The notes beneath the pieces were generated by a model, which was given only the letters and a program-made list of their open reading frames with translations, searched no databases and was not told the DNA's origin. Shown here in pieces: positions 23,004 through 32,758 of a stretch of DNA of 64,000 nt. This DNA comes from Vibrio coralliilyticus (GTDB taxonomy: Bacteria > Pseudomonadota > Gammaproteobacteria > Enterobacterales > Vibrionaceae): assembly GCF_024449095.1 (NCBI RefSeq), contig NZ_CP024627.1, positions 1-64,000 on the forward strand, given 5' to 3'. Position numbers and translations under genes: made by a program. Every line of letters begins with the position of its first letter. Position 1 is the first letter of the stretch.

Positions 23004-23990
23004 ATGGGCTTAGCCATTATTTACAGTCGGGCATCAGTTGGGGTTGAAGCGCCCCCGGTGACGGTGGAGGTGCATATCAGTAATGGCATGCCGGGTTTCA
23101 CTCTGGTGGGATTACCGGAAACCACAGTCAAAGAATCACGTGACCGAGTGCGCAGCGCGATCATTAACTCTCGATTTGAGTTCCCAGCTAAGCGCATCAC
23201 GGTCAATCTTGCACCCGCCGATCTGCCCAAGGAGGGAGGGCGCTTTGATTTGCCGATTGCACTTGGCATTCTCGCTGCTTCAGAGCAGATCCCAATAGAT
23301 AAATTGGCGGAAAAAGAATTTGTTGGTGAGCTAGCGCTGTCGGGTGAGCTGCGCGGAGTTAAGGGGGTATTGCCTGCGGCGCTCGCAGCCAACAAAGCAC
23401 AGCGAAGCTTGGTCGTGCCGCATTACAATGGAGATCAAGCTGCCTTAGTGGGCGAAGAACAGCATAAATCTGCTCATAGCTTGCTGGAAGTGTGTGCTGA
23501 TCTTTGTGGCCAACAAAAACTTAGCCTGCACCAAACGCAAAACCTGTATCGAGCGGTGGAGAATGGCCGTGATTTACAGGACATCATTGGTCAGCAGCAA
23601 GGCAAGCGAGCGTTGGAAATTGCTGCGGCAGGGAACCATAACTTGTTGTTTTTGGGGCCGCCCGGGACGGGGAAAACCATGCTTGCCTCGCGCTTGTGCG
23701 ATTTATTACCAGAAATGAGTGACGATGAAGCAATGGAAACGGCGTCCGTGGCGTCATTGACTCAACAAGAGATTAATGCACTCAATTGGAAGCAGCGCCC
23801 CTTTCGTGCCCCACATCATTCAAGCTCTATGGCTGCTTTAGTGGGTGGAGGATCGATTCCAAGACCGGGTGAAATTTCTTTGGCACACAATGGCTTACTC
23901 TTTCTTGATGAAAGGCTATTAACCCCAATAATTAAAAAATCTCAAAATACTGTTAAGTTTTTGAATATTAATGATTTAAATTCCATTTAA
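23004..23990 (+). pseudogene. comM: comM (yifB), 5' part, cut by the genomic island
   Basis: ComM is a hexameric AAA+ helicase that moves branches during homologous natural transformation. Codons 1-303 (to 23912) are intact: the N-terminal Lon-protease-like domain (VEVHISNGMPGFTLVGLPE), Walker A GPPGTGKT near residue 219, and Walker B LLFLDE at the very end. The island starts there, so the frame runs on for 25 foreign codons to 23990. The start is ATG 23004 behind GGGAG; GTG at 22992 is less likely. Lacking sensor and arginine-finger parts, the product should be inactive. Confidence 0.93.
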
Positions 23991-24005
23991 TACTCTAAAA
24001 TAACA

Positions 24006-24050
24006 TTGATAATAATCACATTGACAATTATGGTTCTTGTTAGTTGTCAA
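24006..24050 (+). promoter_or_regulatory. Candidate promoter and operator of the recombinase operon
   Basis: TTGATA (24006-24011) and TATGGT (24029-24034) with a 17-base spacer could be a promoter. A perfect inverted repeat TTGACAA (24021-24027) / TTGTCAA (24044-24050) overlaps it and may be a binding site for a repressor or for the recombinases themselves. No clear ribosome site precedes the first gene. Confidence 0.35.
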
Positions 24051-24066
24051 TTTATGAAATTTGGTT

Positions 24067-26409
24067 ATGAATGTAAAAACATTAAATGAGCTTTCTTTAT
24101 TAAAAACTGCACTGTCAGCGAAATACACTAACTACCTAACACTTGCTGCTGAATCTTCAGTCCACCCACGTTCTATACAGGCGGTATTGAATATTTATGC
24201 GGCTTACTGCTATTTGGTTGGTCAAAGCAATTACAGTGCACAGGGGATACTGAATGATTCAAGCTCACTTAATGCACACCTCCAGTCGTTAATTGGCTTT
24301 GTTTATAGCTGTGATGATATCACTATCAAACGCAGATATAACTTCGGCAATCGACTCAAAGGCCTCTTCCATTACATTGCGCAAGATAAGCATTTAACCT
24401 TGAATGAAATAAAGCTTTCGAGCGTTACAATCACAGAAGACGCTTCGAGTTGTCTGGCTCAGTTTCGAAAGCTCAATATAGATAAATCAAAAGCTGACTA
24501 CCTTGAAGGTTGGCAGGTGCTATCAAAAGAAGGCAAAGAATATGAGGCTTATCTTGATACGCTTTATGTTAATTTTGGTGAAGCGTTTACAAACAAGGTT
24601 CATCTTGCTCTTAAAAACTATGCTTTTACACAAAAATCCACATCTCTGCATCAGGCGTTAAAAGAACTCAGAAACCTTTTTGTGGGTTTCTCCACTGTTT
24701 ATGACGACCGAGATAGACTAACAATAGAAGCCCTTCTAAGTCGTAATCATGTGCAGCCATTCTTCCACAAGGTGTTTAAAGTGCTATTTGTGCGCTCTCA
24801 AGCTGCTCAGAACTGCCCAAAGAATTTTCATGATAAGTGGCGAGATTCCATTAACTATTATACAGAGTGTTTTATCAACAAGGGTGTTTTTGCTGAGCCC
24901 CACAAACCATTCATTGTTCCAGCCTGGAAAGACCCAAAAGATGCAGCGCCCACCTTTTCAATCGGCGGAAATGCTACGCAGTCAGAAAACCTTCGATGGT
25001 TTGCTAACATCCCGCTCAAAATTAAAGGCGAAGAGGCTGTTTCAATTATTCAACAACGTGTAGAGAGAGACATGGCGCATATCAAGCATGTGTGTCTCTT
25101 GAAATTTGAAGAGTTTTTAGAGCGAGAGGATAGAAATAAGGCTTTTCAGAGCACAGGCTCCGTCAAACCACTGGATAGCAGTAACAACAGCACCCAAGAA
25201 TATAATAACTTTGTCGGTACAGACAAGCTAGACAATACAGTAGCAACCTTTTATGCACACGGCATCGCTGCAAAAGACACTTATTATTTATCATTTTTAG
25301 GGTTTAGCTGTAATGCTAAGCAACTCAACACCGAGTTAAATCTCCCAACCAAATCAACACTGAATGTTCTTTTGACGCTTCTTGTGATGGAGCATCCTCG
25401 AATCACACCCTCTTGGTTAGCAAAGTGGGACTTATTTGATGTAAATGGCAATATGGTGGGCTATAAGCAAGTTGGTAACCAGCACATTGCGGTCAGTTGC
25501 AAATCACGCAAAGGAGCGACCAATGCGCAGCAAGAAGTAGTGCTCAATGAGTTTTCTAAATCTATAGTGGAGTTCCTGATACAGCATACTCGTATGAGCC
25601 GTGAATACCTGAAGCAAAAAGGGGATGTGAATTGGCGAAAGATGATTTTGACTGCAACCATTACCAATGCGATGCACCCAAGTAGCCTCAATGCCACTCT
25701 TCATTCGGCAATTGACTTTTATGATTGGCTTAAAGACAAATCACTCTTTGATAAGAGCAGCGATATCACCTTGAAAGATGCTAAAGCCATTTCTGATATT
25801 CATTCACTACGCTCAATCAGACGACACAGAGGCTTTCAAATTTATTTGGAAACACGCTCAATGGATGCCGTTGCCGAGGCGCTTGGACATGAAAAGAAAG
25901 ATGCAAACCTACTGACCTCTTATCTTCCTAAACCACTCATGGATTTCTTTAATGCACGTTGGATACGCCAGTTTCAGAACGCTATTTTACTTGAAGCAAT
26001 GAAAGATTCAGTGCATCGACTTGATGCTGTGAATATGAATGCTCAAGATATCGAAGAGTTTTTAAGTAACCACGGCATAAGTAATATTACTGAGTATTTC
26101 GATCATGGTTTTACTCAGCAAACTACTGACAGTGAAAGTTCTGAATCATTAGAATTTGACCAGTTGACATACACCATCTCGACACCTCTTTTGCAGTTAT
26201 TAATGGCAATACGCCTTGTTGTTGAGAGAAGTGATGATGAGGAATCTTTTTTAGATATTGTGGCTCACTGGTATCAATCAGCAGTGTTTGTTTTAGATAC
26301 CCTGACTTCAGGTAAGCATAATGCTGATGATGATTTAATGGGAATGCTTGATATTGCAAGCAATAACAAACTAGACACTGACTCGATCAAGGGAGTGCTG
26401 CTATGTTAA
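24067..26409 (+). CDS. Large tyrosine-recombinase-like protein, first catalytic Arg replaced by His
   Basis: The protein has 780 residues. The C-terminal part has the tyrosine-recombinase layout: an Arg-I region reading TNAMHPSSLN, where the usual arginine is a histidine (about residue 537), then HSLR/RRHRG (579-587), LGH (605-607) and a candidate nucleophile Tyr in LTSYLPK (619). The long N-terminal half has no motif I recognise. The missing Arg suggests an auxiliary rather than a catalytic role, like the recombinase-fold protein of strand-biased circularizing elements. Its stop overlaps the next start by seven bases. The start is ATG 24067; TTG 24061 is also possible. Confidence 0.8.
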   Translation: MNVKTLNELSLLKTALSAKYTNYLTLAAESSVHPRSIQAVLNIYAAYCYLVGQSNYSAQGILNDSSSLNAHLQSLIGFVYSCDDITIKRRYNFGNRLKGLFHYIAQDKHLTLNEIKLSSVTITEDASSCLAQFRKLNIDKSKADYLEGWQVLSKEGKEYEAYLDTLYVNFGEAFTNKVHLALKNYAFTQKSTSLHQALKELRNLFVGFSTVYDDRDRLTIEALLSRNHVQPFFHKVFKVLFVRSQAAQNCPKNFHDKWRDSINYYTECFINKGVFAEPHKPFIVPAWKDPKDAAPTFSIGGNATQSENLRWFANIPLKIKGEEAVSIIQQRVERDMAHIKHVCLLKFEEFLEREDRNKAFQSTGSVKPLDSSNNSTQEYNNFVGTDKLDNTVATFYAHGIAAKDTYYLSFLGFSCNAKQLNTELNLPTKSTLNVLLTLLVMEHPRITPSWLAKWDLFDVNGNMVGYKQVGNQHIAVSCKSRKGATNAQQEVVLNEFSKSIVEFLIQHTRMSREYLKQKGDVNWRKMILTATITNAMHPSSLNATLHSAIDFYDWLKDKSLFDKSSDITLKDAKAISDIHSLRSIRRHRGFQIYLETRSMDAVAEALGHEKKDANLLTSYLPKPLMDFFNARWIRQFQNAILLEAMKDSVHRLDAVNMNAQDIEEFLSNHGISNITEYFDHGFTQQTTDSESSESLEFDQLTYTISTPLLQLLMAIRLVVERSDDEESFLDIVAHWYQSAVFVLDTLTSGKHNADDDLMGMLDIASNNKLDTDSIKGVLLC

Positions 26410-28814
26410 GTGTTACTATCGACAACTCCTCCACAGCTAACCTTATTGAGAGCATCGTGCTAGACCATTCGCTTTTGAACGGTCTAAGGGCCGAGATTCT
26501 TGAAGAAATTATCAATTTCTCAGTATCAAATGATGACTATCGAGCTTTAGATATCATTACGAACTTCCATACAGGCATCTACGGTTACGATGACAGACAA
26601 CCCGAATGGTTAGAATCTAGTTTTCCTGCAAACAAATGGGTACTAACATTTGGCAAAACCCCAAAAACGATACATTGGGACACGGTTTACTTGGATGACG
26701 GAAAGAAACTCACCGACATAAAGCATCAAAAGTTATTAAACAGCTTTAAATACTGGATTACGGCAGCAGATAATCCACTTGAAAATGGTGGGAAGATTAT
26801 TAGTCCAATAACGGCTTATCATAAAGTTAACAAAGTTATCGCTCTCATCAATGCTATCTTGCTGCACTCGGAAGAATTGAAGCTAGCAAAATACTACTTT
26901 CTGAATGTGAATGATGACTTCTGGCTGAACATCTTGACGAAATACGCCAAACACGGAAGTTTTCAAGGTGTGTATGAGATGGATAAGCGCACTCAGGTAT
27001 TACTTGATAACGCTTCTAAGAGTGTTTCTGATGCAGACGCACAAACGTTTAAAGAGAAGTTCCCCTACGTTACACAAGACATTGCGCAAGATGAAAGTTT
27101 CTTATTTCTAGTAGAGAGAGAAAAGGCGTGCGCTTGGCTCTTTGAACAAGGCTATTATCACGCTAGAGAAAGCATAAAATACACTGGCAGCAGTGCTATA
27201 CTGGGTGAGCTGTTATTTAAAGGTAAGATGCTTTATCACGACATTAACCTCCCCAACTACGCAGAGCTTCATCTCAAAGCGCTAAAGCGAAACTCAGAGT
27301 ATCGTGCAGTTGAGAGTAGAGACATCTCAACAGGCACGAACCAACGAGCTATCTCGAGCTACATTGAAGCAATTCAATTGATTTATACCAACCTTGAGCG
27401 TAAAGATGCGGCAAGTCCTCCAATCTTGTCCGAGCGTATCAGTTCAGGTCACATTAACCAGTTAGTTAGCTTAAAAAGAGCAGGGCGCACCCGCACCTTG
27501 TCGCCTACCTTTGTGTTTAATTTAATTCGTCAGTGCTATGAGTTTGTCAAAGAGCATCTACCTACAAAGGAAGGTAATGTTACTTTACTGGATGAAACAT
27601 TAACGCTGCTGTCTAAAGCAAGAAACAAATCTGTTGAAGATAATTCCAACACACTCCGTCCATCTGAATACTCCAAAGCTTGGAACGAAGAATTGCATCG
27701 AGATATGTCTGCTACAGAGCGAGGTTACTGGTTTCAAACGGAGGCGATCAATTGCCTGAGTAGTGAATACTTGAAAAAAGGAATAAAACAGGTTCAAGGC
27801 TTTGCTAAAAGTACTGAAAATCGACACGAAAAGATTCGAGCTAATGAGAGCCTGTTTGATTTGTTCTCTGTGCTTCAAGGCGCAATACAGGTCTTGGTGG
27901 GGGCAATCATGGCACGAAGACAAGATGAGTTAATCAAGTTGAAGCCACATGGCAATTTATCACCTAGTGTTAATCCCTTTTCAGAAGAAGGTGTAAAAAC
28001 AGAGTACAACCTGATAATTAAGGTAAAAAAAACTGGATCAAAAGGGATAAACGCAACAATAGAAAGACCAATTCCCTTATCTATCGCAAGGTTCATTTGG
28101 CAACTGGAGCAATTTAACATCAAAGCAAGTGAGTTGAATCTATGCAAAGGAAAGTTATCTCTGTTTAACAAACTTAATTCAATGGTTACTCAGTTAAATG
28201 AGATTAATCACAAGACTTATAATGCGCACCTTGATTATTTGTGTGATTACATGGAAACGGACTTGGTAGAGTACGACAACGGTGAGTACCGCCGTAATTA
28301 TGTTCGTCAGCACCAATTGAGACGCTTCTTTGCTATGGCGTTTTTCTGGTCTAAGGGTACTGATGGTATGGACGCCCTGCGCTGGATTCTCGGACATTCA
28401 GATATGGAACATCTATACCACTATATCTCCGAATCGGAAACAGGGGCTGTACTAAACGGAGCTAAAGCCAGTGTAATTGTTCGTGGTGTGGTCGATTCCT
28501 CTTCTGAACTAGCGAAGCTCGAAGGGATCGAAGAGGTTCGTAAAATCATTGCAGAGCGCCTGACAGATGATAGCTCAACACCAATCACTATAGAGTCACT
28601 GAGTGAAGCGGCAGAAGATTACGATGATGAGTCTTATCTAACCGTCCCTCATATAAGCCAGCTTCAAAAAGAGCAGGATATTGAAACAGAGGTTATTCAG
28701 CTTTTAGAAGAGGGTCGAATCACGCTTGAGCCTGAGTTCTTTACCATCGAAGATACTGATGGAAATACAACTCAAACCTTTAATCTAATTTTAAAGATCA
28801 AAGACCTTGATTGA
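26403..28814 (+). CDS. Large tyrosine recombinase with complete catalytic set
   Basis: The 803-residue protein is a site-specific recombinase of the lambda-integrase superfamily. It shows Arg I in MARRQDEL (about 505-506), a beta-strand Lys region (KVKKTGSKG), HQLRRFF (His 637, Arg 640), LGH (His 665) and Tyr in HLYHYIS (about 672-674). The N-terminal 450 residues are family-specific and unrecognised. It should cleave and rejoin DNA through the tyrosine at element ends. It overlaps the preceding gene and is followed by the small coiled-coil gene, so the four genes form one unit. It is much larger than phage integrases (300-450), closer in size to Tn554 TnpB. Confidence 0.85.
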   Translation: MLSVTIDNSSTANLIESIVLDHSLLNGLRAEILEEIINFSVSNDDYRALDIITNFHTGIYGYDDRQPEWLESSFPANKWVLTFGKTPKTIHWDTVYLDDGKKLTDIKHQKLLNSFKYWITAADNPLENGGKIISPITAYHKVNKVIALINAILLHSEELKLAKYYFLNVNDDFWLNILTKYAKHGSFQGVYEMDKRTQVLLDNASKSVSDADAQTFKEKFPYVTQDIAQDESFLFLVEREKACAWLFEQGYYHARESIKYTGSSAILGELLFKGKMLYHDINLPNYAELHLKALKRNSEYRAVESRDISTGTNQRAISSYIEAIQLIYTNLERKDAASPPILSERISSGHINQLVSLKRAGRTRTLSPTFVFNLIRQCYEFVKEHLPTKEGNVTLLDETLTLLSKARNKSVEDNSNTLRPSEYSKAWNEELHRDMSATERGYWFQTEAINCLSSEYLKKGIKQVQGFAKSTENRHEKIRANESLFDLFSVLQGAIQVLVGAIMARRQDELIKLKPHGNLSPSVNPFSEEGVKTEYNLIIKVKKTGSKGINATIERPIPLSIARFIWQLEQFNIKASELNLCKGKLSLFNKLNSMVTQLNEINHKTYNAHLDYLCDYMETDLVEYDNGEYRRNYVRQHQLRRFFAMAFFWSKGTDGMDALRWILGHSDMEHLYHYISESETGAVLNGAKASVIVRGVVDSSSELAKLEGIEEVRKIIAERLTDDSSTPITIESLSEAAEDYDDESYLTVPHISQLQKEQDIETEVIQLLEEGRITLEPEFFTIEDTDGNTTQTFNLILKIKDLD

Positions 28815-28825
28815 GGATTGGGACG

Positions 28826-29356
28826 ATGAAAGTTTTAGAAAAAAACCAAACTAAGATACTTGAAACAGAAAAGCTGTTAAGGGAAATAATCACATCTCCC
28901 ACTGAATTTAAAGATGATGAAGAGCTTATAAAGGCTCTTAAATCACAATCTGGCTTATCTAAATATCAGAATGAAGAGCGTAATATCACATCATGCTCAT
29001 TAAACACGGTAAAAAGCATCTCAGAAGCACTTCTAGAGAGAGGTTTCTTATCGTTAGATGAGCTTCGTATTAATGCAAAACTGGCAATAGAGGCTACACA
29101 TCTTGATGAGAAAGCTTCCAAAGGCAACAAGCAAACCGTAGTGGGCCTAAAGTTCAAAGTTGCAAAGCTTGAATCAGAGGTGGATGCAGCACAGCGTAGC
29201 AATTCTCTACTGACAGTTATGGTCTCAGAGCTACGCTCTAGGTTAAAACAACTAGCGAATCATGAGGGAACAGTAGAAGAGCGACGGGAGCTTTATCGAG
29301 AGCACAATCGGAAGGTTGAAGCGCAGATGAATTTCACTTTGAATGGAGAGGTATGA
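28826..29356 (+). CDS. Small coiled-coil accessory protein of the recombinase operon
   Basis: The protein has 176 residues from ATG 28826, chosen because a GGGA ribosome site lies just upstream; TTG 28811 would overlap the previous stop. Residues about 95-165 are rich in heptad-like charged/leucine patterns (KFKVAKLESEVDAAQRSN, MVSELRSRLKQL), so a coiled coil is likely. No enzyme motif is visible. Position and size recall TnpC of Tn554 (about 125 residues) and the small accessory protein of strand-biased circularizing integrative elements. Its stop overlaps the next start as ATGA. Confidence 0.7.
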   Translation: MKVLEKNQTKILETEKLLREIITSPTEFKDDEELIKALKSQSGLSKYQNEERNITSCSLNTVKSISEALLERGFLSLDELRINAKLAIEATHLDEKASKGNKQTVVGLKFKVAKLESEVDAAQRSNSLLTVMVSELRSRLKQLANHEGTVEERRELYREHNRKVEAQMNFTLNGEV

Positions 29357-30723
29357 TGGCTGTTCGTAAGCTTAAAGGCTTTGAGCAATGGAGTCATCTT
29401 GGGTTTGATGGCAAGCTTGTCTTTCGTAAGCCTCTGGACATTCCTTTCGTAACCTACAGTAATCATACTCCTTGTTATGAAGCCAATGCCTACATCAACA
29501 GTTTGATGGCGAGAAACTTAAAAAGTGACACTATTCGAGGTTATGCCTACGACATCATCCACTTGGTTCACTTTATTGAAAAACAGCCACTATTGAGCCG
29601 GTTTAGTCAACTTACTAATGCAACATTCACTCTTTTCGTTCAATCACTACAGGCAGAGAGAACGCAACTTGGCGAACTAAAGCGTAAGAATAACTCCGTT
29701 ATAAAGATTGCACATACCTGTTTGGTTTTTTTGCAGTTTATCCAAGAGTTTCATGATTTGAGTGCTTTTATTGGCAAAGATAAAGGTAACTCAATTCAGA
29801 TACTAGAGAAGTATTACAGACGCAAACAGGAAGGTTACAAAGGTTTCATTGAAGGCTCTAAAATTACGCACCCTGCTATACCAACGAAAGATGAGATTAA
29901 GAAACGCCACCCTGTTTCTTCTGATGATGCTTTACGTGTATGGGAGCATATAAAGACTCAGGAAAACAAAGATAAACGTAGAAGGGACATGGCGCTATAT
30001 ACTGCAATGGAGCAGTTAGGTGGTCGAGTGTCTGAGCTTCATTTGATTAAAATGACCGATTACGAGGAAGCAAGGCGTACCGGTATGCTCACGCTTACTA
30101 CTTTAAAACGTAAAGATGAGAACACAACTCGAAAGATACCAGTTCCACACCTATTATTATCAGTGATTGCAGATTACATCAAAGTTCGCAAGAAAGTCGT
30201 AAGGAAGAAAAAAGTCCAACATGATTACCTGTTTATCAGCTTAAAAACAGGTCTACGCCTATCCGCCGATTCATGGACAACGTACATGAACTTATGGAAA
30301 AAAGAGCTAGGTATCGAGGGAGAATTGCACCCGCACCTTTGGAGGCATGCATTCATTACAGATAAGCTCAAAGAGCTTATTCTTGCTTCTAAAGAAGTGA
30401 ATGATAAAGATGATTTCCGAAAGCATTTACTGCACACACAAACGTTTAAAATGCAACTTCAGCAGTGGACAGGCCATACAAATCTTAGCTCTTTAGATAC
30501 TTATATTGACCTCGCATTTGCAGATATTCACGGCTACACAGAGGTTTATAATGCAGTATCTCTTAAGTCGAGTGTTGACTTGGCAAAGCGTCAGATTGAG
30601 TTGTTAGAAGAACAGATAGCAAGGAAGGAGTTAACGCCTACCGCAGCGCTCGGAGAGATGAAGAGACTGTTAGGTGCTTTTCAATCTGATATAGATAAAA
30701 GCATTGTATCTTCGTCACAGTAA
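29353..30723 (+). CDS. Tyrosine recombinase, third of the block
   Basis: The 456-residue enzyme has an N-terminal SAM-like core-binding domain (about 45-170) and a C-terminal catalytic domain with a full set: GGRVSEL (Arg 225), the Lys-containing LTTLKRKDENTTRKIPVP, HLWRHAF (His 328, Arg 331), TGHTNLSS (His near 374) and Tyr in LDTYIDLAF (near 383). Together with the two larger recombinases it probably carries out excision and insertion of the island at comM. Tn554 and related elements likewise need more than one recombinase. A coiled tail follows the catalytic domain. Confidence 0.88.
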   Translation: MMAVRKLKGFEQWSHLGFDGKLVFRKPLDIPFVTYSNHTPCYEANAYINSLMARNLKSDTIRGYAYDIIHLVHFIEKQPLLSRFSQLTNATFTLFVQSLQAERTQLGELKRKNNSVIKIAHTCLVFLQFIQEFHDLSAFIGKDKGNSIQILEKYYRRKQEGYKGFIEGSKITHPAIPTKDEIKKRHPVSSDDALRVWEHIKTQENKDKRRRDMALYTAMEQLGGRVSELHLIKMTDYEEARRTGMLTLTTLKRKDENTTRKIPVPHLLLSVIADYIKVRKKVVRKKKVQHDYLFISLKTGLRLSADSWTTYMNLWKKELGIEGELHPHLWRHAFITDKLKELILASKEVNDKDDFRKHLLHTQTFKMQLQQWTGHTNLSSLDTYIDLAFADIHGYTEVYNAVSLKSSVDLAKRQIELLEEQIARKELTPTAALGEMKRLLGAFQSDIDKSIVSSSQ

Positions 30724-30972
30724 AAGCCATCACCAAACGGTCATGTAACATGTCTTTGGACAGAAATTAGTTCCGCAAATCAGAACATTAATATGTAATG
30801 AATTAAGTGAAGTATGGAAAAGTCGCTTAACTTGGTGCCTGGCATTGATGATGAGGATCTCATGAAGCAAGCACACATTGTCTTTGACTTGATAATATTG
30901 TGATAATTAATATGAGATTTGTTCCATATTTGTGTTTTTAACCATCACTATTTTTCCAATGTTGAGGTGTGC

Positions 30973-32466
30973 ATGAGAAATCGTTCTATTTTTGGGTGGA
31001 AGCTAAGTGAGAGTAGAGTTGTTTCTGTTGTTGAGCTAGAAAGTGGCACTCAGGATGACGTTGTCTGTCCTTGCTGTGGAGACTTCATGGTTGCCGCACA
31101 TAGTAATAAAGGCATAGCTAGCTACTTACGCCATCAAAGTAACGCAGAATGTCGCTACTCGTATGAAACCCAGTTGCATTTAAGTGCAAAGGAGTTCATC
31201 GAGCGGGAGAAGCTCATTCCTCATCCATATTCCAGTGGCATTTTTGATTCTAGTGATTGTGAAATGGTAGGTGTGAAAAATGTTCGTCTAGAAGTCTATC
31301 GAGACGGAAGGATTCCAGATATCGTCTGCCAGATCGGTAGGGAAGAGTATTACGTGGAAGTTACTAATACTCATGAAACCCCACCAGATAAAATAGTTGA
31401 CTTTCGAAAGCAGGGTAGGAGTGCCCTTGAGTTATTTCTAGTTGGATTGGACTCAGATTCGCTGCTGAGCAGCTATGAAAATGTAAAAGTTCAGATAACA
31501 GCATTAAATCCTCTAAATCCATTCTGGGATTTTATTGAGCAGCAAGCTGCGATGAGTATCAGCAAAGAAAGAAGTACGTTGTTGAGAAAGATAGCAAGGC
31601 ATCGCAAACAAGTTCAAAGAATTACTGGAAACATTTCTGAGCGTGAGGAACAAGCTGAAGAAAAAGTTGCCCGAATAAAACAAAGAGTTGAAAAGTGGCA
31701 AGAAAAAGAGCGGGAGCAAAAAGAGCTCTATAAGCAGATAAAGTCCCTAGCGAGTGATCTTCAAGTTGCGGTACTGCGGCTTGAAGAAGAGAAGTCATCA
31801 TTAAATCAAGAATTAGAACAACTCAAGCAAACCATCTATCTTAGCAAATTAGAAGCGGGAAGAATCATTAACAATGCGAGAGTTGAAGCAGAACAACAAC
31901 GTGAAAAGGTCAGAATAGAAGTTAGAGGTAGCGTTCTAGCTGAGTTAGCTACGGAAGTAGAAGATGCTAGAAAGAATGCTCAAATGATTACCGATAATGC
32001 TCTAAAGCAAGAGTTATCAGTGGTTGAAAGTGCTCAAAGAACAGCGCAACAAATATTGGATGGAGCACATTACAAAATCACGAGTGAGCTTGAAGCTGCA
32101 CTTGCTAGAAAAGGTGTATCAAATGAAGCGTTGACCGAGTTAGAAAACCGTGTCAAATGGCTGAAACAAGAAACGGAGTGTCTAGAGGAAAAGAAAGCTG
32201 AGTTAGAGAGTGGCGTTAATTTAGATAGACTTTGGAGTAAACAACAAGACTTGCAGAGGGCGATTAGTAAGGAAACAAATCGTTTGAATGATCTTAAAGA
32301 AATCGGTGATAATTATGTCAAAATCATTAACGGTATTGCTCTAGATTTCAAACAGCTAGATACGGCAGAGTATGCCTCTCTTTTGCCTGAACGTATTCAA
32401 AAGAAAATAAAAGTTAATCGAATGATCTTAGAGATGCAAAACTCAATAGAATACGAGCCGCTGTAA
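30973..32466 (+). CDS. CoiA-like PD-(D/E)XK nuclease with long coiled-coil tail
   Basis: The protein has 497 residues from ATG 30973, behind GAGG; a TTG at 30919 is unlikely. The N-terminus has a zinc-finger-like CPCCGDFM (about residue 36) with later His/Cys (LRHQSNAECRYSYETQLHLSAKEF), the pattern of competence protein CoiA-like nucleases. Next come RIPDIVC (catalytic Asp) and EEYYVEVTNTHE (Glu) near 117-140, typical of a PD-(D/E)XK fold. From about 205 to the end it is almost all charged coiled coil. It is a single gene behind the recombinases. A role as a DNA-cleaving defence effector or element-processing nuclease is an inference. Confidence 0.7.
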   Translation: MRNRSIFGWKLSESRVVSVVELESGTQDDVVCPCCGDFMVAAHSNKGIASYLRHQSNAECRYSYETQLHLSAKEFIEREKLIPHPYSSGIFDSSDCEMVGVKNVRLEVYRDGRIPDIVCQIGREEYYVEVTNTHETPPDKIVDFRKQGRSALELFLVGLDSDSLLSSYENVKVQITALNPLNPFWDFIEQQAAMSISKERSTLLRKIARHRKQVQRITGNISEREEQAEEKVARIKQRVEKWQEKEREQKELYKQIKSLASDLQVAVLRLEEEKSSLNQELEQLKQTIYLSKLEAGRIINNARVEAEQQREKVRIEVRGSVLAELATEVEDARKNAQMITDNALKQELSVVESAQRTAQQILDGAHYKITSELEAALARKGVSNEALTELENRVKWLKQETECLEEKKAELESGVNLDRLWSKQQDLQRAISKETNRLNDLKEIGDNYVKIINGIALDFKQLDTAEYASLLPERIQKKIKVNRMILEMQNSIEYEPL

Positions 32467-32532
32467 CTAACGGCATGCGTTATGGATTCTATGACTGTTA
32501 ATTGCATTAGAGCAGAAGTGCTTCAGAGTGAT

Positions 32533-32606
32533 TTTTGCAAGAGGCTCTTGCAAAATTGGGGTTGGAGTTTGTCCAACAGGCTGCTGGGCAACAGCTTGTT
32601 GCCCAG
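32533..32606. repeat. Three consecutive perfect hairpins between convergent genes
   Basis: Three adjacent inverted repeats are present: TTTTGCAAGAG/CTCTTGCAAAA around one G (32533-32555), GTTGGA/TCCAAC with a GTTTG loop (32561-32577), and CTGGGCAACA/TGTTGCCCAG with a GCT loop (32584-32606). They lie between the stops of two convergent genes. The first, with its T and A flanks, may terminate transcription both ways; the other two have no T run. The gap 32467-32758 has no ORF of note. Confidence 0.6.
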
Positions 32607-32758
32607 ATAAATCTCATGATGGTTGCGTTCTAAACACGTCTTGGTGCACATTCGAGTTATAGTCAAAAATCAGTCTATGACGGCTCTGGCCATTTCCGTG
32701 TTAAATTAACTATAACGGTTATCACGCTCAGTGGAACATCACGCTTGGTTTAATACGC

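Noticed and set aside
24067..30723. The recombinase block as a prophage or superintegron
   Set aside because: No phage structural genes and no attC cassette array; the proteins differ in size and number from IntI or phage integrases.
30919..30972. Longer N-terminus of the CoiA-like protein from TTG 30919
   Set aside because: The added 18 residues are unlike the family, and ATG 30973 has a proper GAGG ribosome site.
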